A DNA stretch of 64,000 nucleotides from Cannabis sativa (GCF_029168945.1 NC_083610.1:50857429-50921428), one strand, 5' to 3'. Counted from the first letter of the stretch, positions 47,892-60,167 are shown. Notes: generated by a model not told the origin, from the letters alone. Numbers and translations are program-made.

Positions 47892-48914
47892 TTAGGTAAA
47901 GAAAACTATATCTAGAGTAATCGTCAATGAAAGTGACAAAATACTCATAACCACCTCGGGTTTTACATTCAAAGGTATGCAGACATCGGAATGCACTAAT
48001 CCTAGGGGGATTTTGGCACGCTCTCCCTTTGCAGAGAAAGAACGTTTAGTCATTTTTCCTTCTAGGTAGGACTCGCATACTGGCAATTCACCTAAGACGA
48101 CATTTTTCAATGGACCGCCTTTGGTTAGCCTATTGAGTCTATCAAAGCATATATGACCTGAACGTAAATGCCATAGATAAGTTTGATCATCATTATCAAT
48201 CTCTTTTCTTTTGAGGTTTCTATGTTTAGCTACATTGAAAAGTTCACTATTTAGTGAGATTTGTGTATTCGGTCTTAAAACATAAAGCCCTTGTTCCATA
48301 GTAGCAACACATATTTGAAATCCATTACGAGAAATTGAACAATTTGTACTCGAAAAATTCAATATATAAGATTGTGTTTGCAAACATGAGACACTAATCA
48401 AGTTTCTACTAAAGTTTGGAATAAATAAAACATTTTCTAAAATTAAAAATCTTTGTTGAAACTTGATGCAGGCTTTTCCTCTAGCTTTGACCGACACTAA
48501 CTCGCCATTGCCAACTTTAAGCTTTAACTCTCCTGGAAGCAGATTTTCCCAAGTTTCAAGCAGCTGCAGTGAAGAACATACATGGTTAGTAGACCCAGAA
48601 TCAACAATCCAGACGGATTTGTCGCTCTCTAAAACACATGATTCAAAGACAAAGGCATTACCTTCGTTTGAATTGTTTAGAAGCCTGGGACATCGTTCTT
48701 CTTGATGTCCCTTTTCATTACAATTCGAACATAGAAGATTATGTCTGATAATTGTACTTGAAGAAACAGCTTTGCTAGAGCCTTCATGCTTAATCCTTTT
48801 CCTCTGATTATGAATTGCAAACCCAGGGGGACCCATTGCAATCAGATTCCGTTCATGGGCTCGTAATTCTGCTTCGCGCTTGTCCATGTCGGAGGAGTTG
48901 AAATTGTTGATCAT
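47892..48914 (-). pseudogene. Copia C gag C-terminus, protease and integrase N-terminus
   Basis: 340 open codons. In order: a CCHC zinc knuckle (CSNCNEKGHQEERC), the protease motif WIVDSGSTNH, and the GAG-pre-integrase/HHCC region (LWHLRSGHICFDRLNRL ... CESYLEGKM). The last Cys of the HHCC finger is Tyr, a TGC to TAC change. LVHSDVCIPLN holds the first catalytic Asp of integrase. A one-base deletion near 47962 throws the frame off just after this point. The missing piece (TFIDDYSRY) is readable in another frame before 47892. Confidence 0.88.
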
Positions 48915-49213
48915 ATAAGAAATAACAAATTCATTATACTCTGGAGAAGACTATTAAGAATGAGTTGGACCCATTGTTCTCTTGATAAATCAATTCCTAG
49001 TAGATTTGCCTTTTGGAACTTCAGATTCATCATCAACAGGTGCGAGTTTATGCAACTACCAGGATGCATTTTCACACTATAGAGTTCTTTTGCTAAGATA
49101 TTAACTAGGAGAGGATCGGGGTGAGGGTTATTCATAATGACACTACAACACATCAATAAAACAGAAGTAAGGTTTTGGTTCATAAATTCATACACATGTT
49201 CAGAAAATAACAA
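48911..49213 (-). pseudogene. Copia C gag fragment
   Basis: 100 open codons overlapping the next frame by a few bases. It joins the downstream gag/protease reading (SYMINNFNSSDMDKREAEL) after a frameshift, so it is probably the middle of gag. The N-terminal part of gag is not recognisable upstream, where stops dominate. Confidence 0.55.
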
Positions 49214-51994
49214 ATAATCAATATGTTATAAAAATACTAAATCTAACATATTTTATTTTCCAAGGTCTTTCAACAAACTGATACAGTGTCCCGTTTAGGC
49301 GAGAGTCAAAGCATCATCCATTGAATAGAGTTGTCAACTCATCTAAAATTATAATCATTCTAGCAACCTTTTATTCGATCAAGATTGGAATTCAGCGTTG
49401 TCCCGTTTAGGCAAGAGTCAAGGCAATTCTATCTTATGAGCTTCCACCATTGTTTTATAATTTGCAAGTCAAATATGGTCGCCACCATTAGGGTGATCCA
49501 TACCATATAAAATACTTACAAACTACTTATCTTTCGAGATTAAACGGTGCGAAATTGCTAATGAACGTTCCTCCATTAGGGAGGATTACTCACTAAAACA
49601 AACGCGATGTAAAACCAACAATGGAGATCGAATGTCTCTTGATTAAAAGCTCATTATTTAAAAAAAAATATGTATTTTGTATAATCATTTATTCGATATT
49701 ATAATAATGAAAAATTACAAATTAAAGTTGGTTTAATTTAAAAAAAATCAACTTTAATTAATTTTTAATTATTATTTAAATTCGAAAAATAAATTCGAAT
49801 AAATATCGAACAAGCTCCATATTATAATAATGAAAAATTACAAAACAAAGTTGGTTTAAATAAAAAATCAACTTTAATTAAATTTCAATTATTATTTAAA
49901 TTCGAAAAATAAATTCGAATATAATTGAACAAATTTGAAAATATCTTGTTTAAGTTGTTTTTAGAAGAATCTAAAAAAATCAACTTAAATACCTTTCAAA
50001 TTAGATTTAGTTAAATTAAAATTAAGTTTTAACCACTTAATTTGAAAATATTCCATTTTAAGTTAATATTCGAAAAGATATTAACTTAAAAAATATCTAA
50101 AGAATCTTAATAACCAATGCCTAAAATTCCCCAACTTAATTTTGAAATTTTAAATCCAAAAGATATTCAGATTTAAGCTGGTTAGTTATAGATAACTAAA
50201 TGTCAACTTAAATAGGAATGTTTAATGAAAATTTTAAATTAAGCTTCAGAAAGAATCTAGATGGTTATAATTCTATATTTAATTAAATACAAGAAAATAC
50301 ATATAATTTAGTTTAAAATATAAAATTCTTTAAACTATGGTTTTCTTAAATTAATTTCAAAATAAATGAAATTAATTATGTTGCTAATCAATTTTATTAG
50401 GTTAAACTAATTTAATTAACCTAGTACAGTTATTCAAATCAGGCAAATGAGCCTTCACAATTGGGGTTGTTCATGTGAGGGGGTGCTGGGTTCAGTATGT
50501 CGTACCCACTTCTATGGCTCTCAACTCTCACACAAGGCCCAAAAGAGAGGAATTTAATCTTAAAATGAACAACTGTTATTAATTGAATAGGCCCAAAAAC
50601 TAAATGGGCCTAAATAAAATCTATCAAGAACTATGATATTTTATTTAGCAACAGTAACCTACATGCATCTATAATGAAATTAAACACATAGGCTCACACA
50701 GGCACACAATTTAGATGGATCCTATCATGTTGCTAGGTCATACACAGATGAAAGAAGATTGTAAATATACTTGTTACAGATTATTTACTTGACCAAGGGA
50801 GCCATGAGTTAAAATCAGATCATTGGATCTGTCAACAAGTTAACTATGGCTATTTGCAATCAAGCAATAATAGGTTTTAAAAACTTACAAACAAGCTAAA
50901 ACACATACTCCTGCAACAAGGTTAGCTGGATAGTTGGATGTAGGATTTATTTAATTTTAAATAAATAATTTCGAAAAATAATTATTTAAATAAATAAAAA
51001 AAATATTTTCGAAAATTTTAAAAAATTTTTGAAATTAAAAAATATTTAAAATTAAACCTACAATTTTGAAAAAAAAATTAGGTTTCAACTAACCTAAATA
51101 TCATTTCAAAATTTGCTAACTACTTTTAATATTTAATGTTATTTTATGAATAAAAATTAAATATAAAATTAAAAAAGATAAATAAATATCTTTTTCAGAT
51201 TTTAAATGTAATTTAAATAAATAAAATAACAAAATTTAAAAGTTAGCAAAATATCTTACATCTATTTAAAATTACATGATTATAGTTATCTTATTTTAAA
51301 TTTAAATAAGGTCAAATAATTTTAAAAAAAAATAATTTAAAAAATTTAATATCTGACCTTAAATTTAAAAATAAGATAAGATATAATCAAATTTAAAAAT
51401 AAGATAGACAATTAAGTAAAAAAAATAGATATTTACTATTTTTCAAATTCAAATTACACTAATATCATGAATTAAATTTAAAAAATATTAATTAAATTAA
51501 TTGTGATAATTAGAATTGAAATAGGAATAGTAAATGTATAAATACAGAACTACACAAAAAATCGGAAGTTAAATCCATGAAAAAGCATGAAAAATCGAAG
51601 AAAAACGAAAAAATTGCGAGCTGTACGGACGAGATGCTGTGCATACCCGTCCGCGCGCGCAGGTGGGTGAATTGGGCGAGGAGAAACGACGCAGGGAGGA
51701 ATTGCATGATTTCCTCGCGCGTGTCTCTGTTGCTCAATCCCGAAATTTTTCTGAAACTTCAAAAAATCATAACTAATTCAAATTAAATCGAAATTGAATT
51801 CTGTAAAAAAGTAACTTGCTTAATTTTTTCCATAATATCCAATAAAAATAATTCCAGAAACAGATATTCAATTATTTTTTACAAAAATTCACAAACATCA
51901 ATCAATCATCAAATAACACTCAATACAACATGATACCATCCAAAACATCAAACAATCGTTTTAAAGTCCAAATTTCTTGCAAGCAAATCAATTA
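49214..51994 (-). other. AT-rich leader of Copia element C
   Basis: Almost 2.8 kb between the 5' LTR and the recognisable gag, without a convincing frame. Near its gag-proximal end (49270-49640) is the same conserved block as in element A, with GACTCTCGCCTAAACGGGAC on the minus strand at 49288-49307 and a one-mismatch copy at 49400-49419. Two ~110-bp sections near 49690-49900 are imperfect direct repeats. The 51600-51730 stretch is unusually GC-rich (GTCCGCGCGCGCAGG). Confidence 0.7.
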
Positions 51995-52013
51995 CCATGG
52001 CTCTGAGGTCAGT
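51995..52013 (-). other. Primer-binding site of Copia element C
   Basis: On the minus strand TGACCTCAGAGCCATGGT follows the 5' LTR. It resembles the initiator-Met tRNA site TGGTATCAGAGCC with three changes at the 5' side. Confidence 0.6.
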
Positions 52014-53903
52014 TATTGGAAATTATTTTACGAGGATCTTAGATCTACTCACAAGTATGTTGATTAACACCCTAAATATGAACTTTCTAAAACGATGAAA
52101 TAAACACATATAAAGTTTAGGAAACCTTACATTGGGTGCAGCGGAATAACATGACTCCTTCCGTTCAGATCTCTAACCCTTGTATCCTTTCTGTCGCATA
52201 GTATTATCAAGATCTGAACCTGGATCTCTTTCTCTGATTCTTTGGTGCTGAAACTCCTTCTTGCTGAAAGTCTTTCTTCACGATCTTCCTCACTATGATT
52301 GAGGTATCACTTGCTGTGTGTGGGCACTACTCTAATCACTAAGTGTTTCGAAATATTAAGGAAGAAGAGAGAGAGAGAGTGGTCGGCCAAGGTAGAGAGA
52401 GAGAGGCTCAGGTTTTTCTGAATGAAAAGTGTAATTTTCTTGAAGCCTTCACTATCTATTTATAGCATTCCACTAGGGTTAGGTTTGAATTATTTGGCAT
52501 TAAAATAATGAAAATATTAGAGGATAATTCCTATAAAAGTGGTCGGCCATGGCAGTATGGATTTGGGCCTCACTTTTTGTAATTTTACAGTTTTATCACT
52601 TTTGTATCTGATTTTCTCAAAAACGCCAATTTTCTAATTCAACCATTTAAATGCCAATTCTAACTATTTAATAACTATAAATAATTATTAAATAATATTG
52701 TCATTTATCATATTTATTAATTGAACCATACAAAGTATCATAATTAACAAATATGCCCCTAAAAACTCTTTCTTTACAATTTCGCCCTTACTTAGTGAAA
52801 AATTCACAAATAGACATAGTCTAATTTGAGAATTATAATTGATTAATCAAAACCAATTACATGAGTCTTACAAGCAATATTATCTTAACTAGTTGGGGGA
52901 CCATGGGTCTATATAACCGAGCTTCCAATAAGCAGATCAAGAATTTATTACCTAAATTCACTGACTTATTAATTCTTCGTTGAATCCACGCATAGAACTT
53001 AGAATTGCACTCTCAGTATATAGAATGATCTATATGTTCCACCATATAGACACATCATTAGTTATCCATTGTTATAATCCTAATTTGATCAATGATCCTC
53101 TATATGAATGATCTACACTGTAAAGGGATTAGATTACCGTTACACCCTACTATGTATTTTATCCTTAAAACACTTGACCCCGTATAAATGATATTTCAAC
53201 TTATGTAAAATGAGTACTCCACCATTTATTTTCGTTTGGTCAAGCTCGAAGGAGATCATCCTTTGCTTACTATTCGCCAGATAGAAGCTATAGATTCCAT
53301 GTGTATGTTAGCGCTCCCACTCAATTGCACTAGCGTGTTCCCAAAATGTACGTATCACCTTGACCTAAAAGTAGGCTGAACTAACAAATCAAGGAACACG
53401 AATAGCCTCCTGAGATTGAGCCTAATCATAACAGGATTAAGATCATTTGATCTAGGATCAACTAGGCGATATTGACTTGAATAGATTTTACGGTAAGTTT
53501 AATAAATCTAAGTCAAAGTTCAATATCAGTCCCTTCCGATGTATACTCCATACATCCAACCTGAGCTTTACTTTAACCAATGTTCTAGAAAGAACATAGC
53601 ATTTCTCCAAATGCAAGTAAACTCTTGTTGTAGATTATCATATCAGTAAAACCCTGTATCTGATAAATCTACGAAACTTTATTCACATAGTCATGTTTAC
53701 TTTCCAAAGTGTTGACAACACAATAAACAGGATCAATTATGTGAAAAGGGTTTCAGATGAATTTATAAATCAAATAGACAAGCAATTGATAAAGTGAACC
53801 AAAACATACACAAATGAATGAAAAATACTTCTGTTTCTTTATTGATGCTGAATAAAATAGATTACATTGAAATGGAGTTTTATTTAGGGCAAAAAACCCA
53901 ACA
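52014..53903 (-). repeat. 5' LTR of Copia element C (1890 bp)
   Basis: On the plus strand it reads TATTGGAAAT...ACCCAACA; the usual terminal TG at the internal edge is TA. A minus-strand TATAAATA at 52457-52464 is the likely promoter TATA box. CACCG follows at 53904. Confidence 0.92.
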
Positions 53904-54179
53904 CACCGGTCATAAGCATAATTTATTAAATTCAGAAACTGTTACTTTTTTTCATTTATTTTCTTATAAAAATACATGTAATTTTTTTGTTCCACTATTT
54001 CTAAATTTTTTCACAAAATCGCTATCTTTCACTATATTTTCAAAATAACAAATTATGTTTCTAATTTCAAAATATTATATTTTAGATTATATCACTTAAT
54101 AAGTACAATATATATATATATGTATGAAAAGATTATAAAATTTGGGCAACACCGCGCAAAGCGCGGCTTAGTTCCCTAG

Positions 54180-54568
54180 TGTTGTACAAATTATAGCATA
54201 AGCCAAACTTTATACAATAATTCATTTTAACTTTTTTATTTACTTTTTTTTTATTACTTATTAATGTATTTAATGATTTTTTACATTTTAATTATATATT
54301 TAATTACACTTTCAATGAAAAATTAACACATTTGTTGATTTTTTTTATATATATTTTCATTAAAAATAAAATTAATTTGTGAACTATATATTGTAATAAC
54401 TTATTTTTGGAACCAAATTTTACACTTTGAAGATGGTCTAATGTAATATTTGGCCAATAATTCTTTTATCATCCTTAAATATAATATTATATTTTCTCTC
54501 TCACCTACATTATTTTGGAGATTTTACTTTTAAAATAACTACAATGCTATGATATCCTAAATGTTTTC
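54180..54568 (+). other. AT-rich flank, nothing recognised
   Basis: Unique-looking AT-rich DNA between the Helitron end and the young Copia element. No frame or repeat boundary is seen; TTTTC at 54564-54568 is the Copia target duplication. Confidence 0.5.
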
Positions 54569-55066
54569 TGTTGGATTAAAAAAATCCTATGTGGGCACAT
54601 ATGTATAATGTATATGCTATTATAAAGTGTGATACAAAATTAAGTGACCAATTATGTTATGGGTATCAAAAGGGTATTAAAGTGTCATGGAATTAATGTG
54701 TAGATACCATAAGTTAATTTATAATTTGTTGAGGGGCCAAATTATAAATACCCAAAACTCATTCTAAGATGAGTCTATAAATAGGTAGTGGTCCCCAAGA
54801 AACACAAGGGTTTCTGTATTCTCTCCTTCCCCATCAGAGAAAATACTCTAGAAAATAGTGTATTCTTGGAAGATCAAAACCTTCTCTGCAATCTCCAACA
54901 ATGGCTTCAGGTTAGTGCTTCCGCTGATCTTTTATCATCATCTTCTTCTTTAATTTAACAAAGGTTTTATAGATTTATGATTTAGGGTTTTCTATATTAA
55001 AGCACTTTATGAATATGTTTAGATCTGTGATTTATATATTTCTTAAGTGTTTTATAAACCCTAACA
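54569..55066 (+). repeat. 5' LTR of Copia element D (498 bp)
   Basis: Starts TGTTGGATT and ends CCCTAACA. It contains the TATA box and, near its end, ATGGCTTCAG followed by GTTAGT, the proposed first coding exon and splice donor. Confidence 0.94.
54776..54784 (+). promoter_or_regulatory. LTR promoter TATA box
   Basis: TATAAATAG lies about 125 nt before the ATG at 54901. There is no other ATG between a start site expected near 54805 and that ATG, so it would be the first start codon of the transcript. Confidence 0.7.
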
Positions 55067-58000
55067 AGTGGTACCAGAGCCACCTTTGTTGAATTAATTG
55101 AAGATCTCATGATATTGTTTATGAAATTTGGGGATTTTGAAAATTAGGGTTTTGATTTTTATTTGAATGATATTGTGCCTTAATATTTTATGGCTTCTGT
55201 ATATATATATTCGTGATTTCTGAGTTGCTTATGTTAATATATATATATATACAGTTTCGATTGTCGTTGATGTGAAGCGTTTTATTTATTTAATTTTTTT
55301 TGTTTTCTTTTGTTATACTCGGCTACAATTGAAAAACTAATAGCTTTAGCATATTATATATATATAATATATGCTTTGTACGATTTATATATAAGCAGTA
55401 AACCTAAAAATTAATTCATACACATATATATAAGATCAATCGTTTTTTCTTGGGCTGCGGTTTGCATTCAGTTTGTGGCTTCTAATGTATATTATTATAT
55501 CTACGTCTCTTCCATATATTGATGAGTTTTTTATTGATTGATTCAATATATTCATATTATTTACTAAGAATGGCTTCAGAATTTGTATTTTTTACATGCT
55601 AAGGATATATAAATATTCAGTTTATTATATATTTGGAACAATTTAATTCAAATTTTGGTGTTGGTTTATGACTAATATTTTGAGTAAATTAATTGAAACA
55701 ATATGTCGCCAAAGTGACCTCTTTTGTGTAGATTAATTTATTTAAATATTAGGATGGTTGTGTGTTTGTAATTGATGCTTATATTGACTAGCCCAAAGGT
55801 AAGTGAATATTTTGCTAGATTTCAAACATACCTGTGGCAATAAATGTGTGACAATTATAAGGTATTTGTGTGAGCAATACGTTAATCCAAAGATTGACCT
55901 ATTGTTTGACACAGTTTTTATTGTCAATATTTGATTGCTACACCAAGAGTACCGCTTACAGTTAATATTACTGTCCAAAGACTTGATATTAATGTGTGTT
56001 TGGTATCTTGAGATGGGATTAACCAATTTTTGAATTTATTGTTTAATTATGCATATTAATGTGAGCTTATTTTATTTGTTCTATATTCAGCTAGTTCATC
56101 TTCTGCTGCTTCAATATCTGCTAACATTAATTCTATTCCTATGCTTAATGGGACCAATTTCAAGGATTGGAAAAGGAACCTACTTATAGTTCTGGGATGT
56201 ATGGATTTAGACCATGCACTAAGGAATGAACAACCTGCACCTCTCACTAAGGAAAGTTCCCATGATGATAAAAGGGAATTTGAGAGGTGGGATCGTTCAA
56301 ATCGCATGAGTCTAATGATTATGAAACACAGCATTCCAGAAGCCTTTTGGGGCACAGAATCCGAAGGGGTTACTATGGCTAAAAATTTCCTTGAACAAAT
56401 CGAGGAACGTTTTGCTAAAAACGATAAGGTTGAAATGACAACACTTCTTGGTTCTTTAATGAACATGAAGTATAAGGGTCAAGGAAATGTAAGGGAGTAC
56501 ATTATGGAAATGCATCATATTGTCTCAAGATTAAGGACACTTAAGATTGAGCTTTCAGATGATGTACTTGTACTCATGGTTTTGTTAACGCTTCCTCCAC
56601 AGTTTAACCAATTTAAAATTAGTTACAACTGTCAAAAAGAGAAATGGACTCTCAACGAGCTTATTTCTCATTGTGTGCAAGAGGAAGAAAGGTTGAAAAA
56701 GGACAAAACCGAAAGTGCTCATTTGGCCACTACCCCTAAGGATAAGGGCAAGAAAAGGAAATTTGAGAATGAAGCTGCTAAGGGTCCAGTTCAAAAGAAA
56801 CAACAACAAGATTCTAAGGGTTATTTCTTTTGTGACCAACCTGGACATGTGAAGAAAGATTGTGCCAAATATCACGCATGGCGTGTAAAGAAAGGTAGTA
56901 ATCTTGCTTTGGTCTGTTCTGAGGTTAATTTAGTTTCAGTACCTAGAAACACTTGGTGGATAGATTCTGGTGCTACTACTCACATAAGTGTTTCTATGCA
57001 GGGTTGCCTGAGCTACCGAAAGCCAAGTGATGGTGAAAGATACATCTTTGTGGGCGATGGTCAATCGGTGGAAGTGGAAGCAATTGGGCATTTCAGATTG
57101 TTATTAGGAACTGGTTCTTATTTGGATTTGAAAGACACTTTTGTTGTGCCGTCTTTTAGGCGGAATTTAGTTTCTGTTTCTTTGTTGGACAAATTTGGAT
57201 ATTGTTGTTCATTTGGAAACAATCAGTTTACCTTGTCTTTAAATTCAAATATTATTGGAACTGGTTATTTGAATACTTATGACAATCTTTATTTGTTAGA
57301 AACAATTGCATCCTATAATGAAACCTTGCATGTGGAATCACGAGGTACTAAACGCAAATTAAATAAAGAAAATTCAGCGTCATTATGGCATAAACGCTTA
57401 GGTCATATCTCAAGAGGTAGAATTGAGCGTCTTGTGTCTGATGACATTTTAGAGTCTCTTGACTTCACAGATTTCAATGTCTGTGTAGATTGTATCAAGG
57501 GAAAACAGACCAAAACTAAGAGATTAGGTGCCAATAGAGCTTCAGAAGTCTTAGAATTGATTCACACAGATATTTGTGGGCCATTCCCTACGGCATCTTG
57601 GAATGGTCAACAATATTTTATATCATTCATAGACGATTACTCACGTTATGGGTACCTATATCTCATTCATGAAAAATCTCAGTCTGTGGACGTGTTCAAA
57701 GCTTACAAAGCTGAAGTTGAGAATCAACTCAACAAAAGGATTAAGAACGTCAAATCTGATCGTGGTGGTGAGTACTACGGTAGATATGATGGCTCAGGTG
57801 AACAACGTCCAGGACCATTTGCTAAATTCCTAGAGGAATGTGGTATTGTCCCACAGTACACCATGCCAGGATCACCTAGCATGAATGGTGTTGCTGAGAG
57901 ACGAAATAGGACTCTTAAGGATATGGTAAGGAGCATGATCGCTCATTCTACCTTACCTGAGTTCCTCTGGGGAGAAGCATTAAAGACGGCGACTTACATT

Positions 58001-58069
58001 CGAATAGAGTACCAAGTAAAGCGAGTTGCAAAAACACCTTATGAGCTTTGGACAAGTCCGAAAGCCTAG
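54901..58069 (+). CDS. Copia D gag-protease-integrase, spliced start, frameshifted end
   Basis: The proposed mRNA joins 54901-54910 (ATGGCTTCAG, in an AACAATGGC start context) to 56091 onward, in frame with the long open stretch that has its first internal Met at 56141. Residue numbers count from that Met. The gag has NFKDWKRN near the start. A zinc knuckle is at 228-241, where the first Cys is Tyr228 (TAT). The protease Asp is at 275 in [10 protein letters not shown]. The integrase HHCC finger is [10 protein letters not shown]...CVDCIKG, and the catalytic triad is D477, D540, E586 with the [10 protein letters not shown] block. Small indels near 58001, 58024 and 58058 end the frame at 58069, just past integrase. 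The frame resumes from 58026. Confidence 0.85.
54911..56090 (+). other. Probable 1180-nt intron spanning the LTR end and primer site
   Basis: The donor is CAG|GTTAGT at 54911 and the acceptor is TTCTATATTCAG ending at 56090, after a T-rich tract. Splicing gives an in-frame join to gag. Without splicing the ATG reads only four codons before TAG (54913-54915). The interval is AT-rich with many ATGs and stops, as expected of an intron or leader. Splicing is inferred, not shown. Confidence 0.65.
55069..55081 (+). other. Primer-binding site of Copia element D
   Basis: TGGTACCAGAGCC starts two bases after the LTR and differs from the initiator-Met tRNA site TGGTATCAGAGCC at one base. It lies inside the proposed intron. 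Confidence 0.85.
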
Positions 58070-60167
58070 TCTAAAGCATTTCCACATTTGGGGATGTCCA
58101 GCTGAGGCAAGGCCTTATAGGCCACATGAAAATAAATTGGACTCCAAAACAGTTAGCAGCTACTTTATTGGTTATTCTGAGCGATCTAGGGGCTATAAGT
58201 TTTATGATCCCACTGCCAAAAATATTTTTGAGACGGGAACTGCAACATTTTTTGAGGATGTTGAATTTGGGGGGAGAAATAAGGTTAGAGACATTGTTTT
58301 TGAGGAGGAATTGAATTCAAACTCAGTTCCTACTATCATTTTAGACAATGTTCAGGCTTCCACACCTGTCATTGATCAAGAAATGAATCCGGAACCTCAA
58401 CAAGACAATGTTGAACAACTCCCAAATCAAAATGAGGTTATTGTTCCAGAAGAACAAATTCAACACCCTCAAGAACAAGAGCCATTAAGGAGGTCCACAA
58501 GAGAGAGAAGAAATGCTATTTCAGATGACTATTTTGTATTTCTTCAAGAACATGAGGATGAAATTGGAATGATGGAAGATGATCCAATCAACTTGCATCA
58601 GGCCATGAAAAGTTCTAACTCTCAAAAGTGGATTAATGCCATGGATGAAGAGAATAAGTCTATGCAAGACAATAAAGTTTGGGAAGTTGTCCCATTACCA
58701 GAAGGTGTAAAACCAATTGGTTGTAAGTGGATACTTAAAACCAAGAAGGATGAATATGGTAATGTGGTGAGATTTAAGGCACGTCTTGTAGCAAAAGGCT
58801 ATACTCAGAAACAAGGCATTGATTATACAGAGACTTTCTCTCCGGTTTCATCGAAAGACTCTTTTAGGATAATATTGGCACTTGTTGCTCATTTTGACCT
58901 TGAGTTACATCAGATGGATGTTAAAACAAATAAGCTTCTCAATGGCGACATTGATGAGACAATTTATATGGAGCAACCAGAAAACTTTGTGGTTGGTGAC
59001 CCAAAGAATATGGTTTGCAAATTAAAGAAATCCATCTATGGACTCAAGCAAGCTTCTCGTCAGTGGTATCACAAGTTTCATCAAGTAATTATCTCATTTG
59101 GTTTTGAGATGAATATTATTGATGATTGTGTATATCACAAGTTCAGTGGGAGTAAATACATATTTCTGGTTCTATATGTCGATGACATATTGCTTGCTAC
59201 TAATGATATAGGCTTATTGCACGAAACCAAGAGATTTTTATCTAAGCAATTTGAGATGAAAGATCTTGGTGACGCCTCTTTTGTATTAGGAATTCAAATA
59301 CGTCGAGATCGTTCTCGGGGTATTCTTGGATTATCACAAAAGGGCTATATCGATAAAGTACTCAAAAGGTTTGGCATGCAAGATTGTAGACCAGGTGATA
59401 CCCCTGTTGCTAAAGGAGACAAATTCAGTCTTAGACAATGCCCTAAAAGCAGCCTTGAAATTCAGGAAATGAAAAAGATTCCCTATGCATCAGTTGTAGG
59501 GAGTCTAATGTATCTTCAGGTATGTACGCGTCCAGATATTGCGTACATTGTTGGGATGTTAGGCAGATATTTAAGCAACCCTGGTATGGACCATTGGATA
59601 GCAGCCAAGAGGGTTATGAGGTATCTTCAGAGAACAAAAGATTACATGCTCACATACAGGAAATCAGATCATTTGGAGGTCGTAGGGTATTCTGATTCTG
59701 ATTTCGCTGGATGCCAAGATAGCAGAAGGTCTACATCAGGCTACATTTTCTTGTTAGCTGGAGGAGCTATATCTTGGAAAAGTGTCAAACAGACACTTGT
59801 AGCTTCTTCCACTATGGCAGCAGAATTCGTAGCGTGTTATGAGGCATCAAATCAGGGAATATGGCTGAGAAACTTTGTCACTAGGCTGCGTGTTTTGGAG
59901 AATGTTGAAAGACCACTTAAGATATTTTGTGACAATAAATCAGCAGTGCTGTATTCCAACAACAATAGGAGCTCATCCAAGTCAAAGCATATTGACATAA
60001 AGTTCCTAGTTGTGAAAGAAAGAGTGCAGAGTGGACAGATTTCCATAGAGCATATTGGGACAAACTCCATGATAGCGGATCCGCTCACAAAAGGATTACC
60101 ACCCAAGGTCTTTCATGAGCACACTGCTCATATGGGTGTAGTATTGCTTGAGGATATCATGATTTAG
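58026..60167 (+). CDS. Copia D reverse transcriptase and RNase H
   Basis: 713 open codons; the first genuine residues follow the overlap with the integrase frame, from about [15 protein letters not shown]. The RT starts near [12 protein letters not shown], contains [12 protein letters not shown] and has the active-site YVDD at 384-387. Around residue 301 the usual KTAFLNG reads KTNKLLNG, one residue longer and changed. RNase H has YSDSDFAG (Asp557), AAEFVA and FCDNKSA, and ends with [15 protein letters not shown] and a stop at 60165-60167. No stop interrupts it. It should form one polyprotein with the upstream frame if the indels at 58001-58059 were absent. The start codon given is only the first ATG of the frame. 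Confidence 0.88.
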   Translation: MQKHLMSFGQVRKPSLKHFHIWGCPAEARPYRPHENKLDSKTVSSYFIGYSERSRGYKFYDPTAKNIFETGTATFFEDVEFGGRNKVRDIVFEEELNSNSVPTIILDNVQASTPVIDQEMNPEPQQDNVEQLPNQNEVIVPEEQIQHPQEQEPLRRSTRERRNAISDDYFVFLQEHEDEIGMMEDDPINLHQAMKSSNSQKWINAMDEENKSMQDNKVWEVVPLPEGVKPIGCKWILKTKKDEYGNVVRFKARLVAKGYTQKQGIDYTETFSPVSSKDSFRIILALVAHFDLELHQMDVKTNKLLNGDIDETIYMEQPENFVVGDPKNMVCKLKKSIYGLKQASRQWYHKFHQVIISFGFEMNIIDDCVYHKFSGSKYIFLVLYVDDILLATNDIGLLHETKRFLSKQFEMKDLGDASFVLGIQIRRDRSRGILGLSQKGYIDKVLKRFGMQDCRPGDTPVAKGDKFSLRQCPKSSLEIQEMKKIPYASVVGSLMYLQVCTRPDIAYIVGMLGRYLSNPGMDHWIAAKRVMRYLQRTKDYMLTYRKSDHLEVVGYSDSDFAGCQDSRRSTSGYIFLLAGGAISWKSVKQTLVASSTMAAEFVACYEASNQGIWLRNFVTRLRVLENVERPLKIFCDNKSAVLYSNNNRSSSKSKHIDIKFLVVKERVQSGQISIEHIGTNSMIADPLTKGLPPKVFHEHTAHMGVVLLEDIMI

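Larger units (their letters stand above)
43583..53903 (-). mobile_element. Copia retrotransposon C, full length, recently inactivated
   Basis: A 10,321-bp element on the minus strand, with its 5' LTR at 52014-53903 and its 3' LTR at 43583-45472 (both 1890 bp). Perfect CACCG duplications lie at 43578-43582 and 53904-53908, in the middle of Helitron copy 2. It contains a ~2.8-kb AT-rich leader, a gag fragment, zinc knuckle, protease, integrase, RT and RNase H. A few frameshifts and in-frame stops break the polyprotein, but most domains are intact. It is the best preserved member of the long-LTR family that also gave element A and the four solo LTRs. Confidence 0.92.
40595..54179 (+). mobile_element. 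Helitron-like repeat, copy 2, split by Copia element C
   Basis: The 5' end is proposed at TC 40595 because the inverted internal copy ends at the same TCAATATATATACATAAAGG. The 3' hairpin is at 54152-54166 and CTAG ends at 54179, followed by T. It matches copy 1 over 41830-43582 and 53909-54179. Copia element C occupies 43583-53908 with its target duplication. Copy 2 starts immediately after copy 1, separated only by an AT dinucleotide run. It has no transposase. Confidence 0.65.

Noticed and set aside
51510..51786. Short frames on both strands around a GC-rich spot in the Copia C leader
   Set aside because: No family similarity, overlapping frames on both strands, and located in an untranslated leader.
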